From positions 153,764,759-153,828,758 of the forward strand of contig CATIUR010000003.1 in assembly GCA_949592205.1 (NCBI GenBank): a stretch of 64,000 nt of DNA, given 5' to 3'. How positions within the stretch are numbered: position 1 is the stretch's first letter; every line of letters starts with the position of its first letter. The notes under the pieces are model-generated. The model searched no databases. It saw nothing but the letters and a program-made list of their open reading frames with translations, and was not told where the DNA came from. Below are positions 22,143-33,283 of this stretch, in pieces. This stretch comes from Helichrysum umbraculigerum (Eukaryota; Streptophyta; Magnoliopsida; Asterales; Asteraceae). Made by a program: the position numbers and the translations under genes.

Positions 22143-24215
22143 TGTAACATCCCCAAATCGGGCCTAGGAGAAATACGGTATTTTTCCTTAATTTAACTGT
22201 TATTTAAATTGTATTCTAAATACTTGGTGTATTTCGATAGCTAAATTAGTAGGTCAATTGGTCAATTGGCTTATTGTGTTAAATGAATTATTATTTGTTT
22301 TAAATTTATTTAGTTGACGGTATAATAAAAACTTATTTCTCGCAAATGGTTTTTAGGTTCCAGACAATAGATTTAGGACGGGTATAATTTATACCCAAAA
22401 TGGACTGAGTCATAGGTGTGTCGACACCTGGAGACTCCATTTTGCCACCACTTCACTGATTTCTCAAACTCTCACTTTCACTTCAATGGTTTCTTGATTT
22501 CTCAAACTCTCCAACAAATTACAATCTGATTTCTTCAAATTAGAAGGCTGTGATTTTGGTTCCAAAATATTCATCATCTTCTTCATCTCATAATCATCTC
22601 CATTGTAAGTGAAATCACCTCCATTTCATGTAGGAACTTGAATTAGTTGAAATGGTTGATTTAATAGCATGTAATGATGAGATAGAGTAAATTCATGTTT
22701 AAATGTGATTGTGTGATGATTGTTGGACTGATTTTATGCTTATCTTAAATATCAATGGTGTTCTTCATGTTCTATTGAATAAATGTGGATTTTGGTTTAA
22801 ATTAGGTTGAAAGATTGATGCATGTTAAGAATTAGGATTTGGATGATGTTTGTTTGTTGTTAATACATATTATTACATGTTATGTGAGGATAATTGCTGG
22901 TAAAAATAGTGCATTGCAATGGCATTTGGTGAAAAATTGGGTTTTAGGTTCGAGCTGAAAAGTTGCAGGTCTGAACTTCTGTTGTAAAACGTGTGAACGC
23001 GATCCAGCTCCATCACCCGGATCGCGTTCCATAGTGAAAATTGGTTTTAGATTGGTTTTGTTCATTCGAACGCGATCCAGCCACAGTTACCCGGATCGCG
23101 TTAGTCAGTGTTTACTTGAGTCGGATTGGTTTTGTTCATAGGAACGCGATCCAGCACCTTAACCCGGATCGCGTTCGAAAGTGTAAAATGGTAACAGAAA
23201 ATTTTGTGAAGAGGAACGCGATCCCAACCCCATGAGCTGGATCGCGTTTATCTTTGTAAATTTGAAGAATTGGATATTTAGTGAACTTATGTGAATCTAA
23301 CACTTATAATGTTTAGTTATCGATATTTCTTGATTATCAATGTATGTAATTAAGTATAGTCATAATTAAATTTTGAGACAAGTTATTAACTTGTGTTTTT
23401 ATTGTGTTTACAGAGACAACGAAGACTCAATAAAATAAGACTTTTGAGTTGGAGACTGAAACTGACAGGTGAGTGGACTGGTTCTCACAATTTAATCTTG
23501 GTGTTAACAGTTAGTTGCATCAATTTTTAAGTTGCTGGTATTGATTGATTTATCGTTACGAAAATGATAGGATTGTTGATTAAACTTGTAGTTTGATAGA
23601 TTGATTGTTTGCTAGTGAATATTCCATGATAGGTTGGAATGATAGAGGTCAATTTTGGGTTTAGTTGCTATAGGTTAATCCTTATGGGTCGGATGAACAT
23701 TCGTTGTGAATTAACCCATATTGATTAAAGATAGCAATAAACTATCGGTAAAAATCTCTGTATTGGCCTGCAGTTGATTATTAAGTGTTCTTGGAGTGCC
23801 ACCGCGGACTGAGGGTATCTCAAGAACCACCGATCCTCTGTTTTATTGTTTATTTAGATGATTGTTGTGAATTGATTGTTATACTAAGTTAGATTGTTAG
23901 ACTTAGTTTACTCACTTAGCTTCGTGCTAATTCCCCACAATACTTTTGCAGGTTAACTTTTGGGTTGTTTGGGACGTGTTGATGGTTTGAAGAAATGTTT
24001 GCCAAGTTGAACTCTGATCGTTTTGTTATTACTTTGTTTTGTTAAATAACACCCAGTCGATAATTGTCGTTTGTAACTATATCTAAATTTTAGAACATAT
24101 GTAATGTTTTGGTTGGTGATATCGTGACATCTATGTATATATTATATATGGGATTTGCGCTTCCGAATAAAAAAAAAAAAAAAAAAAATTTTGTCTTAAA
24201 CTGTGGGGTGTTATA
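22143..24215 (+). repeat. Tekay LTR, internal copy (2073 bp)
   Basis: Starts TGTAACATCC and ends GGGGTGTTATA, followed at 24219 by the initiator-Met primer-binding site. It serves as the 3' LTR of the truncated copy and the 5' LTR of the complete one. It differs from the copy at 29062 by about three substitutions and a length change in the terminal A/T run. Confidence 0.95.
22995..23249. repeat. Four GC-rich palindromic units in the Tekay LTR
   Basis: Each unit pairs GAACGCGATCC with GGATCGCGTT across a spacer of 14-15 bases. Units lie at 22995-23030, 23068-23101, 23142-23176 and 23214-23249; the last is the most diverged. They form a GC-rich island in an otherwise AT-rich LTR and recur at 29914-30168 in the other LTR. 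Confidence 0.9.
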
Positions 24216-24218
24216 AGT

Positions 24219-24230
24219 TGGTATCAGAGC
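24219..24230 (+). other. Primer-binding site, initiator tRNA-Met
   Basis: TGGTATCAGAGC, the complement of the 3' end of plant initiator tRNA-Met, lies three bases after the LTR end. It is the standard primer site for Tekay chromoviruses. Confidence 0.93.
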
Positions 24231-24358
24231 GTGGTTTAGGTGAATTGAATATTTAAAGTGTTCAATCCTAAACTTAGTCATGTTGGTCAAACATTTCTTG
24301 TGGTGGGAATTAGTTATGATAGTTGATTTGGTTAGTTGCTAGTACTAACAATTAACGA

Positions 24359-27300
24359 ATGTTGAGATGTGATGTGATGACAGGTACGGCGGATAATGAG
24401 CCACCTTCCCATACTCTCAATGATACTACATGGACAGATGCTCCACCAGAGAACCAGGGTCATAATGGTACATCTAATTTAGCCGGTGGAGAAATTGAAA
24501 CTGATCAGGAGTATATTATGAGATTGGAGAATAGAGTGTTGGAACTTCAGAGAGAACGAGCTGGATCTTCTCAACATCCAGTTTCTACTCGTCCCCACAT
24601 TGTGACTAATGTACCACCTATTGTGTCTTCTACACGGATTCCGGTATCTATTCCTTTTACTCCACAACAGCAACAACAGGGTTATACTTATCAGACTACG
24701 GGTCCTTTTCATTCGACTGGTTATTCTAGTTATCAAATACCTATTCCACCTTTTCAACAGTTGAAGAAAGGTTGTTCTCTTAAAACCTTTATGTCTTGCA
24801 ATCCTTCAGTTTATTCTGGAAGTACCGATCCTACGGTCACTCTTGACTGGCTTCGAGATGTAGAGAGAAAACTAAATGTATGTCATTGTGAGGAGGAGGA
24901 TAAGGTACCTTATGCGGTTCAATTATTAAAGGGTCAAGCCATGTCATGGTGGGATTCGATTACTGCACCATTAACTCCACAACAGTTGAATGATATAAGA
25001 TGGCCAGATTTTCATGCTGAGATTTGCAAGCAATTCTGCTCGGAGTATAATCTTTCACGGATTAGACAAGAGTTTCTTGACTTACAAAAAACTGATCAAA
25101 TGACGATTGATGAATTAATTAAGCAGTTTTCAGATAAATTGCGGTTTGTGCAACAGTGGGTTCCAACTGACCGGACCAAAATTGATCACTTTGTGAAAAC
25201 ATTACCTCCTGATTACCGTACCACAGTGAGACTAGCAGGTTCACTTCCTCAAGCTTATGATTTAGCTCGTTTGGTTGATGGGGATATTATGGCTAAAAGA
25301 GTGTTGAATAAAGAAAGGTATTCACTGAAAAACAAAGGAGATTCTTCGAATAAACAGAAAGGTCAAAGTAGTCAACAAAACAGGAGATCGAATTCTGGTA
25401 TTCCAACGGATAGTAACTATTGTAATAGATGTCGAGCTAGACATAATGGTCCTTGTACTCCCCAGACATCTAGATGTGTTAAGTGTGGAATTTTTGGTCA
25501 CGCTGCAAAGGATTGTACCTACCCAAATAGCGTGTGTTGGAATTGCCATAAAGAAGGGCATCGTGCAGGGGATTGTCCTGAGGCGAAGAGACAGAGTATG
25601 GGTACGGGTAAAGGTTCGCCATCCTCTGGTCAAAAGAGGAAAAATCCACCAGTAGCTGCTAGCCGAGCTTTCCGAATGACAGTTGATGATGCTGTCACCA
25701 CTGAAGATGTCATCACTGGTACATTTCTCATAAATTCTATACCAGCTCGTGTATTGTTTGATTCTGGTGCCAATTGTTCGTTTATATCTGTGAACTTTTG
25801 TGATAGACTGAAATTGATCCCCTCTTTGATTGTTAAACCTTTAGAAGTTGAAATTGCTGACGGTAAATTAGTTCCTGTTACCACATCGGTAGCTGGAGCT
25901 AGTATACTTATTGAGGGTCATAATTTCTTAGTCTCCTTTTTGTTAATGCCAATTCCTAGTTTCGATGTAGTTATTGGTATGGATTGGTTAAGTTTGAATA
26001 AGGCCAACATTGATTGTCATAAAAAGATTATAAGAATTCCGATTTCTGATGGGTCATACGTCATGGCTCGAGGAGAACGAGTAAAGGGTAGTCTACCATT
26101 GATTTCCTTGTTGAAAGCTAGGAAATCTCTATCTAAGGGATGTGATTCTTATTTGGCATATGTGATAGATAGCAAGTTAGAAAAGAAATCTTTGACAAAT
26201 TTTCCGGTGGTTTCTGAATACCCGGAAGTTTTTCCGGATGAATTGCCTGGTTTACCCCCTGTAAGAGATGTAGAATTTCAGATCAATTTGATTCCTGGTT
26301 CGACTCCTGTAGCTAAGTCTCGTTATAGATTAGCTCCTTCTGAAATCCGTGAGATGATGGGTCAAATTCAGGAACTGTTAGATAAAGGGTTTATTCGACC
26401 GAGTTCTTCCCCGTGGGGTGCTCCGGTATTGTTTGTTAAGAAAAAGGATGGTACTCTTCGAATGTGTATTGATTATAGAGAGCTCAATAAAAGAACAGTG
26501 AAAAACAAATATCCATTGCCCAAAATTGATGAGTTATTTGATCAGTTACAGGGATCATCCTATTTTTCTAAAATCGATTTGAGATCCGGTTATCATCAGG
26601 TACGAGTTCGTGAGGAAGATGTTCCTAAGACTGCTTTTCGTACCCGATATGGTCATTACGAGTTCTTAGTTATGTCTTTTGGATTGACAAATGCTCCTGC
26701 TATTTTTATGGACTTAATGAATCGTGTATGTCGACCTTTTCTAGACAAGTTTGTGATTGTATTTATTGACGATATCTTGATTTATTCAAAGTCTGAGACT
26801 GAACATGAACATCATTTAAGATTGATTCTTGAGATTTTGAAAAGAGAGCGTCTTTTTGCTAAATTTTCCAAATGCGAATTTTGGCTCCGAGAGGTACAGT
26901 TTCTTGGGCATATTATTTGTAAGGATGGTGTCAAAGTAGATCCTTCCAAGGTGAACGCTGTTATGAATTGGAATGCTCCTAAATCACCTTCTGAGATTAA
27001 AAGTTTCCTTGGATTAGCGGGTTATTATCGAAAATTTATCAAGGATTTCTCCAAAATTGCTGGCCCGTTAACCAAGCTAACTAGAAAGGATATTAAATTT
27101 CAGTGGGGTGATCAACAAGAAACATCTTTTCAGACTCTTAAACAGTTGTTATGTCAGGCGCCAGTGTTAGCACTACCTGATGGTTCCGAGGGTTTTGTGG
27201 TTTATTGTGATGCTTCTCATGCTGGTTTGGGTGCTGTCTTAATGCAACATGATCGTGTTATTGCTTATGCTTCTCGACAGCTTAAAACTCATGAAAGAAA

Positions 27301-29026
27301 TTACCCCACACACGATTTAGAGCTTGCAGCTGTGGTATTTGCGTTGAAAATCTGGAGACACTATTTGTACGGAACTAAATGTGTCGTATGCACGGATCAT
27401 AAAAGCCTCCAGTACATGTTTTCTCAGAAAGAACTCAATATGAGACAGCGCCGATGGTTGGAGTTGATTAAGGATTATGACTGTGAAATCCGATATCATC
27501 CGGGTAAAGCTAATGTGGTTGCCGATGCTTTAAGCCGAAATGTACCTTCCGACCGAATTTATTTTATGCGTTTGGAAATATCTTCTGATTTGATTTCTCA
27601 GTTGAAAGCTGCACAGTTAGAGGCATTGTTGGATAAAAATTTAAAATCTGAGATTTTGTTGAAACGGAAAGATTTATTGATTGATGATTCTCGAGGATTG
27701 AAAACTTTCCAGTCACGGGTTTGGGTTCCATTGATTGGGGGACTTCGGAATTTGATATTGTCAGAGGCACACAAATCGAGGTTATCTATTCATCCAGGGA
27801 GTACGAAAATGTACAATGATTTAAAACCGTTGTATTGGTGGCCAACTATGAAAACCGATGTTGCTCGAATGGTGGAGACTTGTCATATATGTTCCCAGGT
27901 TAAAGCAGAACATCAGAAGCCTTATGGTTCATTGAAACAGTTAGATATTCCGGAATGGAAATGGGAGCACATTACTATGGATTTCGTTACCAAGTTTCCC
28001 CGCACTCAGAAAGGTAATGATATGATCTGGGTGATAGTTGATAGATTAACCAAGAGTGCACATTTTCTAGCCACCAGTGAAACGGCATCGTTGACTCGAC
28101 TTGCTCAATTGTACATTCATGAGATTGTTGTTAGACATGGTATTCCTTTATCCATTGTTTCCGATAGAGATTCCAGGTTTGTTTCTGGTTTTTGGCAGAG
28201 TTTGCAACGTGAATTAGGTACCAGAGTAAATCTTAGTACAGCTTATCATCCTCGGACAGACGGGCAGTCAGAGCGTACTATTCAGACACTCGAGGATATG
28301 TTGAGAGCTTGTGTACTTGAGTATGGCGGTTCTTGGGATTCACACTTACCATTGATAGAATTTGCTTATAATAATTCTTATCATTCTAGCATTGGTATGC
28401 CGCCATATGAGATGCTGTATGGGCGCCGTTGTCGAACACCTACATGTTGGTTAGAAGCGGGAGAAAAACAGTTTGCGGGTCCTGATATAGTTCAAATTAC
28501 AGCTGACAAAGTTAAGATTGCTCGTGAGAAACTGAAAGCGGCACGTGATAGACAGAAACAGTATGCTGACCCACGAAGGCGACCTGTTGTATTTGTTGAA
28601 GGTGAATTAGTTTATTTAAAGGTTTCTCCGTGGAAGGGTGTTATTAGATTTGGTAAACGTGGGAAGTTAGCTCCCCGATATATTGGCCCATTTAGAATCC
28701 GTCAGGTGATTAATGAACAATCGGTTTCTTTAGATCTTCCACCTGAATTAGCTGGTATTCACGATACATTTAATGTTTGCTACTTAAGAAAGTGCAATGT
28801 GGAGGATCAATCCCAAATCCTTCCTTTGCAAGATCTTCGTGTTGACTCAAGTAAGAAATTGGTTGAGGAACCTGTCGAGCTTTTAGATAGAAAAGTGACC
28901 AAATTGCGTAGGAAAGAAATCCCTATGGTGTTAGTTAAATGGAAGCATAGTTTGGGAGCGGATCTCACCTGGGAAACGGAGGAGAATATGCGAACTAGAT
29001 ATCCTAACTTATTTGTGTCTAATTAG
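24359..29026 (+). CDS. Tekay chromovirus gag-pol polyprotein (1555 residues)
   Basis: A single uninterrupted frame. Gag runs to about residue 330, followed by CCHC knuckles CVKCGIFGHAAKDC and CWNCHKEGHRAGDC (373-407). Protease has LFDSGANCSFIS near 466. RT has FIDDILIYS near 802. RNase H starts YCDASHAGLGAVLM near 948. Integrase follows with an HHCC region ending CHICSQVK, then Asp, Asp and Glu in MDFVTKF, VSDRDSRF and GQSERTIQ. The C-terminal chromodomain (about 1500-1550, VLVKWKHS and LTWETEE) would steer integration to heterochromatin. The usual start, as in the element at 57316, appears changed from ATG to ACG at about 24384, so the call uses the in-frame ATG 25 bp upstream. The conserved RT motif reads MSFGLTNAP instead of MPFGLTNAP, which may reduce activity. 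Confidence 0.92.
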   Translation: MLRCDVMTGTADNEPPSHTLNDTTWTDAPPENQGHNGTSNLAGGEIETDQEYIMRLENRVLELQRERAGSSQHPVSTRPHIVTNVPPIVSSTRIPVSIPFTPQQQQQGYTYQTTGPFHSTGYSSYQIPIPPFQQLKKGCSLKTFMSCNPSVYSGSTDPTVTLDWLRDVERKLNVCHCEEEDKVPYAVQLLKGQAMSWWDSITAPLTPQQLNDIRWPDFHAEICKQFCSEYNLSRIRQEFLDLQKTDQMTIDELIKQFSDKLRFVQQWVPTDRTKIDHFVKTLPPDYRTTVRLAGSLPQAYDLARLVDGDIMAKRVLNKERYSLKNKGDSSNKQKGQSSQQNRRSNSGIPTDSNYCNRCRARHNGPCTPQTSRCVKCGIFGHAAKDCTYPNSVCWNCHKEGHRAGDCPEAKRQSMGTGKGSPSSGQKRKNPPVAASRAFRMTVDDAVTTEDVITGTFLINSIPARVLFDSGANCSFISVNFCDRLKLIPSLIVKPLEVEIADGKLVPVTTSVAGASILIEGHNFLVSFLLMPIPSFDVVIGMDWLSLNKANIDCHKKIIRIPISDGSYVMARGERVKGSLPLISLLKARKSLSKGCDSYLAYVIDSKLEKKSLTNFPVVSEYPEVFPDELPGLPPVRDVEFQINLIPGSTPVAKSRYRLAPSEIREMMGQIQELLDKGFIRPSSSPWGAPVLFVKKKDGTLRMCIDYRELNKRTVKNKYPLPKIDELFDQLQGSSYFSKIDLRSGYHQVRVREEDVPKTAFRTRYGHYEFLVMSFGLTNAPAIFMDLMNRVCRPFLDKFVIVFIDDILIYSKSETEHEHHLRLILEILKRERLFAKFSKCEFWLREVQFLGHIICKDGVKVDPSKVNAVMNWNAPKSPSEIKSFLGLAGYYRKFIKDFSKIAGPLTKLTRKDIKFQWGDQQETSFQTLKQLLCQAPVLALPDGSEGFVVYCDASHAGLGAVLMQHDRVIAYASRQLKTHERNYPTHDLELAAVVFALKIWRHYLYGTKCVVCTDHKSLQYMFSQKELNMRQRRWLELIKDYDCEIRYHPGKANVVADALSRNVPSDRIYFMRLEISSDLISQLKAAQLEALLDKNLKSEILLKRKDLLIDDSRGLKTFQSRVWVPLIGGLRNLILSEAHKSRLSIHPGSTKMYNDLKPLYWWPTMKTDVARMVETCHICSQVKAEHQKPYGSLKQLDIPEWKWEHITMDFVTKFPRTQKGNDMIWVIVDRLTKSAHFLATSETASLTRLAQLYIHEIVVRHGIPLSIVSDRDSRFVSGFWQSLQRELGTRVNLSTAYHPRTDGQSERTIQTLEDMLRACVLEYGGSWDSHLPLIEFAYNNSYHSSIGMPPYEMLYGRRCRTPTCWLEAGEKQFAGPDIVQITADKVKIAREKLKAARDRQKQYADPRRRPVVFVEGELVYLKVSPWKGVIRFGKRGKLAPRYIGPFRIRQVINEQSVSLDLPPELAGIHDTFNVCYLRKCNVEDQSQILPLQDLRVDSSKKLVEEPVELLDRKVTKLRRKEIPMVLVKWKHSLGADLTWETEENMRTRYPNLFVSN

Positions 29027-29061
29027 ATTTCGGGACGAAATCTTTCTAAGGAGGGGTGATT

Positions 29062-31139
29062 TGTAACATCCCCAAATCGGGCCTAGGAGAAATACGGTAT
29101 TTTTCCTTAATTTAACTGTTATTTAAATTGTATTCTAAATACTTGGTGTATTTCGATAGCTAAATTAGTAGGTCAATTGGTCAATTGGCTTATTGTGTTA
29201 AATGAATTATTATTTGTTTTAAATTTATTTAGTTGACGGTATAATAAAAACTTATTTCTCGCAAATGGTTTTTAGGTTCCAGACAATAGATTTAGGACGG
29301 GTATAATTTATACCCAAAATGGACTGAGTCATAGGTGTGTCGACACCTGGAGACTCCATTTTGCCACCACTTCACTGATTTCTCAAACTCTCACTTTCAC
29401 TTCAATGGTTTCTTGATTTCTCAAACTCTCCAACAAATTACAATCTGATTTCTTCAAATTAGAAGGCTGTGATTTTGGTTCCAAAATATTCATCATCTTC
29501 TTCATCTCATAATCATCTCCATTGTAAGTGAAATCACCTCCATTTCATGTAGGAACTTGAATTAGTTGAAATGGTTGATTTAATAGCATGTAATGATGAG
29601 ATAGAGTAAATTCATGTTTAAATGTGATTGTGTGATGATTGTTGGACTGATTTTATGCTTATCTTAAATATCAATGGTGTTCTTCATGTTCTATTGAATA
29701 AATGTGGGTTTTGGTTTAAATTAGGTTGAAAGATTGATGCATGTTAAGAATTAGGATTTGGATGATGTTTGTTTGTTGTTAATACATATTATTACATGTT
29801 ATGTGAGGATAATTGCTGGTAAAAATAGTGCATTGCAATGGCATTTGGTGAAAAATTGGGTTTTAGGTTCGAGCTGAAAAGTTGCAGGTCTGAACTTCTG
29901 TTGTAAAATGTGTGAACGCGATCCAGCTCCATCACCCGGATCGCGTTCCATAGTGAAAATTGGTTTTAGATTGGTTTTGTTCATTCGAACGCGATCCAGC
30001 CACAGTTACCCGGATCGCGTTAGTCAGTGTTTACTTGAGTCGGATTGGTTTTGTTCATAGGAACGCGATCCAGCACCTTAACCCGGATCGCGTTCGAAAG
30101 TGTAAAATGGTAACAGAAAATTTTGTGAAGAGGAACGCGATCCCAACCCCATGAGCTGGATCGCGTTTATCTTTGTAAATTTGAAGAATTGGATATTTAG
30201 TGAACTTATGTGAATCTAACACTTATAATGTTTAGTTATCGATATTTCTTGATTATCAATGTATGTAATTAAGTATAGTCATAATTAAATTTTGAGACAA
30301 GTTATTAACTTGTGTTTTTATTGTGTTTACAGAGACAACGAAGACTCAATAAAATAAGACTTTTGAGTTGGAGACTGAAACTGACAGGTGAGTGGACTGG
30401 TTCTCACAATTTAATCTTGGTGTTAACAGTTAGTTGCATCAATTTTTAAGTTGCTGGTATTGATTGATTTATCGTTACGAAAATGATAGGATTGTTGATT
30501 AAACTTGTAGTTTGATAGATTGATTGTTTGCTAGTGAATATTCCATGATAGGTTGGAATGATAGAGGTCAATTTTGGGTTTAGTTGCTATAGGTTAATCC
30601 TTATGGGTCGGATGAACATTCGTTGTGAATTAACCCATATTGATTAAAGATAGCAATAAACTATCGGTAAAAATCTCTGTATTGGCCTGCAGTTGATTAT
30701 TAAGTGTTCTTGGAGTGCCACCGCGGACTGAGGGTATCTCAAGAACCACCGATCCTCTGTTTTATTGTTTATTTAGATGATTGTTGTGAATTGATTGTTA
30801 TACTAAGTTAGATTGTTAGACTTAGTTTACTCACTTAGCTTCGTGCTAATTCCCCACAATACTTTTGCAGGTTAACTTTTGGGTTGTTTGGGACGTGTTG
30901 ATGGTTTGAAGAAATGTTTGCCAAGTTGAACTCTGATCGTTTTGTTATTACTTTGTTTTGTTAAATAACACCCAGTCGATAATTGTCGTTTGTAACTATA
31001 TCTAAATTTTAGAACATATGTAATGTTTTGGTTGGTGATATCGTGACATCTATGTATATATTATATATGGGATTTGCGCTTCCGAATAAAAAAAAAAAAA
31101 AAAAAAAATTTTTTTTGTCTTAAACTCTGGGGTGTTATA
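29062..31139 (+). repeat. Tekay 3' LTR (2078 bp)
   Basis: TGTAACATCC to GTTATA, offset 6919 bp from the upstream LTR. It carries the same four palindromic units at 29914-30168. The flank after it, TGGATCATTC, is Tat antisense-gene sequence. Confidence 0.95.
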
Positions 31140-32934
31140 TGGATCATTCATAAAAACATCGGGGGTGGACCACCCGGAAGCAAGGGGCGTACCACCCGGA
31201 AAAGAATCGTTGTAAGTATCAAAATCAGAAATATCACCTTCGGTATCGGTATCGGTGGACTCATCAATTAGCTGACGTTGAGAAGACTCGACCACCTGCT
31301 TTTTCTTCTTCGGTGGAGATTTAGCAGGTTGGGCCGCACGCTTTAGCCTTTTCTTCGGCTGCTCGCTACCTTCGGCTTCGTTAACCTCTTTCCTCTTCGG
31401 CTGAGAAACTTTGATAGATATCTCGGGTAAAGGTGCAGGTTCAACCAGCTCCACAGTTTCGTTCGAGGGATGGATAACGATATCTGGACGAATAGAGGTA
31501 TGCACCGGCTCTTCCGGCCGACGTGGGTGAGAACCGGCAGTCACCTATGTCAGGTCTTTCTTCTGAAGGAAAGCCCTCAAACTCATCTCTGGAAAAATAA
31601 AGAAACGGTTAGCTCAAACAAAGAAAGTAAAATAAAAAGCAACAAGGTCACACACACCTGCCCCTTCGTACATCAAAGTCGGAACCGAATCCGCATCCGC
31701 CCAAACCCGACTAATTCCAGCGATGACCAACGCTTGCTCAAAAAAGCTACGGACACGCATTTTGTTTGTGATTAATGTCTTAACAAGGTCGGCCCCAGCT
31801 TCTATATCGGTGGGCATGTCATCCTTTATAACAGCACCAAAGGGTTTCCAAACCATCTTAAAGGGTACGGCAGAAGCTTTGATATAAAAAAAGTGATCTT
31901 TCCATTTCTTCACACTGGTAGGGTATTGGGTGATGCAACTTTCTATCGGTTTCGGCCGAAGTTTGACCGTAATCCAATTACCCTTTCGGCTAAGAGTATA
32001 GAAGCGCCGGAAAAAGGGAAATGTGGGTTCGAAACCAAGGGATCGACATTGAATCTCGAAACAAGAAATTTTGAGGGCGGCACCGGGAGTTAGTTGAGAT
32101 ATATGAAAATTGTGATATTGCATCACAGTAAGGAAGAAGCGGGAAAAAGGTATACGAAGGTTGGAACAATTAAAAAATCGGGTATAAACACCTATCATAC
32201 CCTCCGGAAACTCGTCTATACGCTTATTGGGTCCCGGAGCGGTAGGGTTAAGATCCATGGGTATATTGAAGGTGGCACAAAAAATATTAACGTTGGTCTG
32301 GGTCATTACAGAGAAGCTTTTATCCCACTTGCCGATAGCCATACCGTCGGCCATGTCGAAGGATTATATAACTACAGGTACCGAATGGAAAAGGAAAGCT
32401 ATAAAACCAGAAAGCAACATACAACTCATATAAAGCCGGGTATCGTGCAACTATGACCGAAGGGAGAGCATGGCAGGAAGACCTCTATAGAAGGAAATAA
32501 TAATAAAATAATAAAATGGTGGAAAAGAAATATACCTGAAATGAAGGAAGAATTTAGCTTTCGGTAGCAGAGCAGAAGGGTTCCGGTGGTAGAAATGCCT
32601 TTCGGTCGCAGAGCCAAGGGAGTGAAATAATGTGAAAATGACCGGTTTACACATATTTATAATAGGAAAACATAACCGTTACGGGAATGCGTACCGACGC
32701 GCCCTCCTGACTAACCGACGCGCCCTTCTGACAGATTGACATGACAACGTAATGATTACTCTACACGCGTCAGCATACAAGACCAACGACAAGGCCGACC
32801 ACGCAGACTTACCTACATTCAACCGACTAAAAAAAATAATAATAAATAAATAATAATAATAATAATAATAATAATTTTTATTGAATCTATTTCGGCATAA
32901 AATACTGATTTTTTGCCAAAATAGATTGGGGGGC

Positions 32935-33283
32935 TGATGACGTACCTCGGTATCGGTATGCCGATACCGAAACACCTTGTACCTAAAAGAGAACCTTTAA
33001 AGCATAACAGGTTTATAAGGAAATATCAAGTCATAGGTCTTCGTCCTACCGAAGGGAAACGTCTGATGAGTTGTCACATCTAATAAATGCTGCAAATGGC
33101 GGCGGTAACACTTATATCCAACGGACAATAGAGAGATACCGAAATGGGTAAAGGAAGGACATGTGAAGCACTATAAATAGCCGCCCAACCACCAGTTGTT
33201 GGGCATTGATGACGGACATTAAAAACACTCTGATACCGAAAGAGACCATTGACATTTGTGGCGTATAACTCGTCTATCGAAAC
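32935..33283 (+). repeat. Tat 3' LTR, first part
   Basis: Preceded by the purine tract ATTGGGGGGC. It matches the 5' LTR from its first base up to ATCGAAAC, where the LARD element is inserted. The LTR resumes at 41292. Confidence 0.95.

Larger units (their letters stand above)
19511..31139 (+). mobile_element. Tekay-type chromovirus in tandem form: truncated pol, LTR, internal region, LTR
   Basis: From 19511 the sequence is the 3' part of pol, then an LTR (22143-24215), a complete internal region (24216-29061) and a second LTR (29062-31139). The first pol part repeats the second at a constant offset of 6919 bp, exactly one LTR plus one internal region. I saw only about six substitutions in 2.6 kb. 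The left end is a blunt break inside RT with no LTR and no target-site duplication against the right flank (TGGAT). The simplest history is LTR-LTR unequal recombination giving LTR-int-LTR-int-LTR, then deletion of the left LTR and first 2.2 kb of internal DNA. It lies in the antisense gene of Tat. Confidence 0.9.
18325..32354 (-). pseudogene. Tat antisense gene (Transposase_28-like plus coiled coil), split by a nested element
   Basis: Starts at the ATG at 32354. Exon A (32354-31658) has FNCSNLRIPFSRFFLTVMQY, ISQLTPGAALKISCFE and RKGNWITVKLRPKP, resembling the plant 'putative gypsy type transposon' domain (Pfam Transposase_28, recalled). Exon B (31588-31140) encodes acidic and Lys/Arg-rich stretches (KKRLKRAAQPAKSPPKKKK) that could act as a nuclear signal. 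The nested Tekay element interrupts at 31139/19511. The exon resumes 19510-19171 and joins in phase 0 to the last exon, 19089-18325, a long Glu/Lys/Arg-rich coiled coil. An in-frame TAG at the start of exon B (about 31547-31545) also breaks it. Its function is unknown. Confidence 0.75.

Noticed and set aside
22995..23249. CRISPR-like array (repeat arms with variable spacers)
   Set aside because: Only four units, each an inverted repeat with a short loop, located in a plant LTR and duplicated with it. This is not a CRISPR array.
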